Positions 60,548-64,000 of a DNA stretch of 64,000 bases are shown here, piece after piece. Every line of letters begins with the position of its first letter. Position 1 is the first letter of the stretch. Source of the stretch: Nocardioides sp. Soil805. Lineage in GTDB: Bacteria > Actinomycetota > Actinomycetes > Propionibacteriales > Nocardioidaceae. The translations under genes and the position numbers were made by a program. The stretch covers positions 1,920,003 to 1,984,002 of the forward strand of contig NZ_LMSU01000001.1 of the NCBI RefSeq assembly GCF_001429625.1, written 5' to 3'. Below the pieces are notes generated by a model that made no database searches, was not told where the DNA came from, and saw only the letters and a program-made list of their open reading frames with translations.

Positions 60548-61630
60548 ATGACTTCCTCGCTCGGCACCGTCCTGGTCACCGGGGGTGCCGGCTTCATCGG
60601 GTGCGAGCTGTCGCGGGCCCTGGCGCCCTCCGCCGACCGGTGGGTGGTCCTGGACAACATGCACCCGCAGGTCCACGCCTCCCCGGACACCCGGCCCGAG
60701 CGCCTCGCCGCGGAGGCGGAGCTCGTCGTCGGCGACGTCACCGACGCCACGGCCTGGGACGAGCTGCTCGCGCAGGTCCGGCCGGACGTGGTCTTCCACC
60801 TCGCCGCCGAGACCGGCACCGCGCAGTCCCTCGCGGAGAGCAACCGCCACGCCAGCGTCAACGTCGTGGGCACCACCCAGATGGCCGACGCCTTCACCCG
60901 GGCCGGGCACGACCCCGCCCACATCGTGCTGACGAGCAGCCGCGCCGTCTACGGCGAGGGGCTGTGGCGTCGTACCGACGGCGAGACCTTCTACCCGCCG
61001 CAGCGCACCCGGGCCCAGCTCGAGGCACAGCAGTGGGAGGTCGAGGGCGCCGAGCACGTGCCCAACGCCGCCGCCGTGTCGTTCCCGGCCCCGGTCAGCG
61101 TGTACGGCGCCACCAAGCTCGCCCAGGAGCACGTCCTGTCCGCGTGGGTCGGCGCCCGCAGCACCGCGCTGTCGGTGCTCCGCCTCCAGAACGTCTACGG
61201 CCCGGGCCAGTCCCTGAGCAACCCCTACACCGGCATCGTGCCGCTGTTCTCCCGCATCGCCGCCGAGGGCCGCTCGATCCCGCTCTACGAGGACGGCGAC
61301 ATCACCCGCGACTTCGTCTTCATCGACGACGTGGTGTCGGCCCTCGTGGCCGCGGCGGCCACGCCGCCCACCGGCCTCCCGCGCACCCTCGACGTGGGCA
61401 CCGGTGTCCGGACCACCATCCGCGACCTCGCCGAGACCGTGGCGGCGATGCACGCAGCGCCCGCCCCCGAGGTCACCGCGCAGTTCCGCGACGGCGACGT
61501 GCGCCACGCGGCCTGTGATGTGGCGGCGACCACCGCCGCCCTGGGCTGGACGCCGCAGTGGAGCATGGCGGACGGGGTCCGCGCCCTGCAGGCGTGGATC
61601 GACGAGCAGAACGTCCCGGCAGGGAGCTGA
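60548..61630 (+). CDS. NAD-dependent nucleotide-sugar epimerase/dehydratase
   Basis: A 360-residue extended short-chain dehydrogenase. The nucleotide loop is VLVTGGAGFIGCEL (8-21). The catalytic SSRAVYGEG and VYGATKLAQE (YxxxK) elements are both present, and LRLQNVYGPGQSLSNPYTGI is the sugar-binding region. Such enzymes epimerise or dehydrate UDP- or dTDP-sugars. It is followed directly (no gap) by an acyltransferase gene, which suggests modification of a surface polysaccharide. The specific sugar cannot be told from sequence. Confidence 0.88.
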   Translation: MTSSLGTVLVTGGAGFIGCELSRALAPSADRWVVLDNMHPQVHASPDTRPERLAAEAELVVGDVTDATAWDELLAQVRPDVVFHLAAETGTAQSLAESNRHASVNVVGTTQMADAFTRAGHDPAHIVLTSSRAVYGEGLWRRTDGETFYPPQRTRAQLEAQQWEVEGAEHVPNAAAVSFPAPVSVYGATKLAQEHVLSAWVGARSTALSVLRLQNVYGPGQSLSNPYTGIVPLFSRIAAEGRSIPLYEDGDITRDFVFIDDVVSALVAAAATPPTGLPRTLDVGTGVRTTIRDLAETVAAMHAAPAPEVTAQFRDGDVRHAACDVAATTAALGWTPQWSMADGVRALQAWIDEQNVPAGS

Positions 61631-62818
61631 ATGTCCTCCGACGCACCCCGCTCCAACAACCTGGACGCGCTCCGCCTCCTCGGGGCCGCGGCGGTCATCC
61701 TCGGCCACGCCTACCACCTCACCGGTCGCCCGGCGCTGATCCCGGTGGTGTTCGGCTACCCGGTGCAGACGCTGGGCGTGGTGGTGTTCTTCAGCATCTC
61801 GGGCTACCTCATCACGGCCAGCTGGAGCCGCTCCCCGAGCGTCGTCACCTACGGCGCCGCCCGCGCGCTGCGCATCTTCCCGGCGCTCGTCGTGGTCATC
61901 GTGCTGAGCGTCTTCGTCCTCGGTCCGGTCGTGACGACCCGCAGCGTCGGTGAGTACTTCGACGACCCGCGGACCCTGCACTACCTCGTCAACATCGTCA
62001 TGCAGCCGCAGTACGACCTGCCGGGCGTCTTCGCCGCCGACGTGCCCTACCCCAACGCCGTCAACGGCTCGCTGTGGACGCTGCCGGCCGAGCTGTTCTG
62101 CTACCTGGTGGTCCCGCTGCTGTGCCTGGTCCCGCGCTTCGCCCGGCCGGTCACCTTCGGCGCCGCCCTGGTCGTCTCGCTGGTGCTGGCCGCGATCCCG
62201 GCCTTCGACTCCCCGGTCATCTGGGGCACCCGGATCTCCGACGCCGCCCTGATGTGGGTCTTCTTCGCCGCGGGCGCCCTGCTCCGCCTCGCGCACGAGC
62301 GCTGGCGCGGCCTCTTCCGGACCGACGTGGCGGTGGTCCTCGGCCTGGGCTACCTCATGCTCGTCGCCCTCTACCCGGCGTGGACCACGAAGATCTCCTG
62401 GGTCGCGCTGCCCTACATCGTGCTGACCATCGGCCTGGCCAGCACGCCGTACGTGCGTCGCGCCGCACGGTTCGGCGACCTGTCCTACGGGATGTACCTC
62501 GTCGGCTTCCCGGTCCAGCAGCTGGTCGTCGTGTACGTCGGAGTCGTGGCCATGTCGCTCAACCTGGTGCTCGTGGTCGCGATCTCCGCGCTGCTCGCCC
62601 TGGTCTCCTGGCACCTCGTGGAGGCGCCGAGCATGCGGCTCAAGAACCGCCTCGTCGGACGCCGCCCCCGGCGCGGGGAGGTCGAGGTGCCGCGGTCCGG
62701 CGACCCGTCCCCCAGCCCCGTCGTGCCGGTCGCGCCCGCGGAGGCCGTCCAGTCCACGGAGCCGGTCGAGCCGGTCGAGCCGGTCGCCACGACCGGGGTC
62801 ACGCGCGACCGCGCCTGA
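61631..62818 (+). CDS. Acyltransferase-3 family membrane protein
   Basis: A 395-residue integral membrane acyltransferase with about ten helices. NNLDALRLLGAAAVILGHAYHL (about 9-30) carries the family's active-site His, FFSISGYLITASW follows, and GRALRIFPALVVVI-like Arg-rich loop is present. The C-terminal tail is polar with a VEPVEPVEPV repeat. It probably O-acetylates the sugar product of the epimerase pathway. ATG directly follows the epimerase TGA (GGAGCTGAATG), so translation is coupled. Confidence 0.87.
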   Translation: MSSDAPRSNNLDALRLLGAAAVILGHAYHLTGRPALIPVVFGYPVQTLGVVVFFSISGYLITASWSRSPSVVTYGAARALRIFPALVVVIVLSVFVLGPVVTTRSVGEYFDDPRTLHYLVNIVMQPQYDLPGVFAADVPYPNAVNGSLWTLPAELFCYLVVPLLCLVPRFARPVTFGAALVVSLVLAAIPAFDSPVIWGTRISDAALMWVFFAAGALLRLAHERWRGLFRTDVAVVLGLGYLMLVALYPAWTTKISWVALPYIVLTIGLASTPYVRRAARFGDLSYGMYLVGFPVQQLVVVYVGVVAMSLNLVLVVAISALLALVSWHLVEAPSMRLKNRLVGRRPRRGEVEVPRSGDPSPSPVVPVAPAEAVQSTEPVEPVEPVATTGVTRDRA

Positions 62819-62854
62819 CGCCGCAGTCCAGCGGGGCCCCCGGGGTCACCGGGC

Positions 62855-64000
62855 TCACCGCTGCGGCATCCGCCGCGGGATGGTGAGCCACGAGACCAGG
62901 CCGCCCACGGCCAGCAGCACCGCGGAGGCGACCATGGCGTCGCCGTACGCCGCGTCGAAGACCACGGGGTCGGCGTACGCGTCGCCGCTGAGCCCGAGCG
63001 CGAGCGGGAGCGCGGCGACCGCCATCAGCGAGCCCGCGCGGGCGATCGCGTTGTTGATGCCGCTGGCGATGCCGGCGTTGTCGTCGGGGGCCGCGGCCAG
63101 CACGGTCGCGGTGAGCGGCGCGACCATGAGCGAGAGTCCGAGGCCGAAGACGGTGATCCCGGGCAGCACGTCGCGCCAGTAGTCGACGTCCGCACCGACC
63201 CCGGAGATGAGCAGGGTGCCGACCGCCATCACCAGCGGGCCGACGGTCATCGGGATCCGCGGGCCGATCCGCGCCCCCAGGGCACCGCCGCGGGCGGCCA
63301 GGAACAGCATGCAGATCGTGATGGGCAAGGTGGCCACGCCGGCCTGCAGGGCGTCGTACCCGCTGACGGTCTGGAGCTGGATCACCAGGAAGAACAGCAC
63401 CGCCCCCAGCGCGGCGTACACGAGGAAGGTCATCGCGTTGCTCGCGCTGAAGGTCCGGTCGCGGAAGAGGGCGGGCGGCATCATCGGCGCCTTCTCGGCA
63501 CGCTCGAGGGCCACGAACGCCACCGCGGCGATCACGCCGGCCGCCGCCGCCCACGGGGCCCCGCCGCTGCCCCACTCGATGAGGGCGTACGTCGTCCCGC
63601 CCAGCGCGAGGGAGGCCAGCAGGGCACCGGTGTAGTCGAACGTCGTCGGCGCGTTCGGGTCGCGCGTCTCCGGCACCCACCGCACGGCGATGACCACCGT
63701 GACGACGGCCAGCGGCAGGTTGATGAGGAAGATCCATCGCCAGCTCGCGTGGTCGATGAGCACGCCCCCCACGAAAGGTCCGATCGCTCCCGCGACGCCA
63801 CCGAGGCCCGACCACGCCCCGATCGCGCGGGCCCGGTCGCGGGGCCCGAAGGCGCCCTGGATCATCGCCAGGCTGCCCGGCGTGAGCAGCGCCCCGCCGA
63901 CGCCCTGGAGGATGCGCGCGACCATCAGCACCTCGGCGGTCGGCGCGAGGCCGCACAGCAGGCTCGCCGCGGCGAAGAGCACCGTGCCCAGGACGAAGAC
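62855..64000 (-). CDS. MFS drug exporter, DHA2/EmrB family (5' end outside window)
   Basis: A fragment of 381 residues from the window edge to a stop at 62855; the first three helices or so are missing. Family marks are RILQGVGGALLTPGSLAMIQGAFGPRDRARAIGAW, IGPFVGGVLIDHASWRWIFLINLPLAVV and PETRDPNAPTTFDYTGALL. It is a second DHA2-type exporter in the window, not closely similar to the one at 50356. Substrate unknown. Confidence 0.87.
   Translation of the reverse strand, partial: VFVLGTVLFAAASLLCGLAPTAEVLMVARILQGVGGALLTPGSLAMIQGAFGPRDRARAIGAWSGLGGVAGAIGPFVGGVLIDHASWRWIFLINLPLAVVTVVIAVRWVPETRDPNAPTTFDYTGALLASLALGGTTYALIEWGSGGAPWAAAAGVIAAVAFVALERAEKAPMMPPALFRDRTFSASNAMTFLVYAALGAVLFFLVIQLQTVSGYDALQAGVATLPITICMLFLAARGGALGARIGPRIPMTVGPLVMAVGTLLISGVGADVDYWRDVLPGITVFGLGLSLMVAPLTATVLAAAPDDNAGIASGINNAIARAGSLMAVAALPLALGLSGDAYADPVVFDAAYGDAMVASAVLLAVGGLVSWLTIPRRMPQR

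Overview
The window comes from a very GC-rich actinobacterial chromosome. Codon third positions are almost all G or C, GTG starts are common, and two markers are typical of Actinobacteria: the proteasome activator Bpa and Rv1264-type adenylate cyclase architecture. Gene content and style suggest a Nocardioides-like member of the Nocardioidaceae; this taxon is an inference, since no rRNA is present. I see no tRNA, rRNA, CRISPR-cas, transposase or prophage gene. Almost all of the sequence is dense, ordinary chromosomal coding DNA, with about 57 protein genes.

Layout. 1-5046: partial zinc alcohol dehydrogenase, biotinyl carrier protein, membrane protein, mobA plus a DUF6457 gene, quinone oxidoreductase, bpa. 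5050-9152: two paralogous exported NTR-like proteins, then a tightly overlapping operon serS > HAD > HAD read on the minus strand. 9193-19532: PAP2-diacylglycerol kinase fusion, hydrolase, DUF4446, pheA, larB-larC, a Gdt1 transporter, a DUF6058-GNAT fusion, arginine deiminase, and a cAMP cassette (cyclic-nucleotide-binding protein plus adenylate cyclase). 19557-29450: APC permease with DUF389 and a dead ynfA fragment, SEC-C/DUF5926 protein, glycerophosphodiesterase-MFS pair, secreted propeller, DinB, DUF2177 and AAA ATPase. 29531-38342: Fpg/Nei glycosylase, YCII, lipoprotein, aat, secreted RTX protein, EcsC protein, and three tandem sulfotransferase-related genes. 38389-44532: a leucine-catabolic cluster (methylcrotonyl-CoA carboxylase beta and alpha, HMG-CoA lyase) with two TetR genes and two matching operators. 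44543-64000: ferritin, SNF2 helicase with SWIM partner, glutathione peroxidase, dipeptidase, two DHA2 exporters (the second cut by the window end), RecQ-phosphoribosyltransferase fusion, ComB phosphatase, USP, M13 peptidase, second quinone oxidoreductase, M15 carboxypeptidase, and an epimerase-acyltransferase pair for surface polysaccharide.

Non-coding structure is the most unusual part. Three intergenic arrays carry a 16-bp palindromic core repeated at a strict 43-44 bp period (7, 5 and 4 units), with mostly different spacers. A second dispersed element is a long hairpin sharing 21 identical bases between two copies. A third is a 36-bp element found at the end of mccA, in longer form before mccA, and inside the reading frame of the SNF2 helicase, where it adds a short peptide between helicase motifs. 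At least 25 genes have a TANNNT-type -10 box ending 6 or 7 bases before the start codon, the arrangement expected for leaderless mRNAs. In the mcc cluster the repressor operators lie exactly on these boxes.
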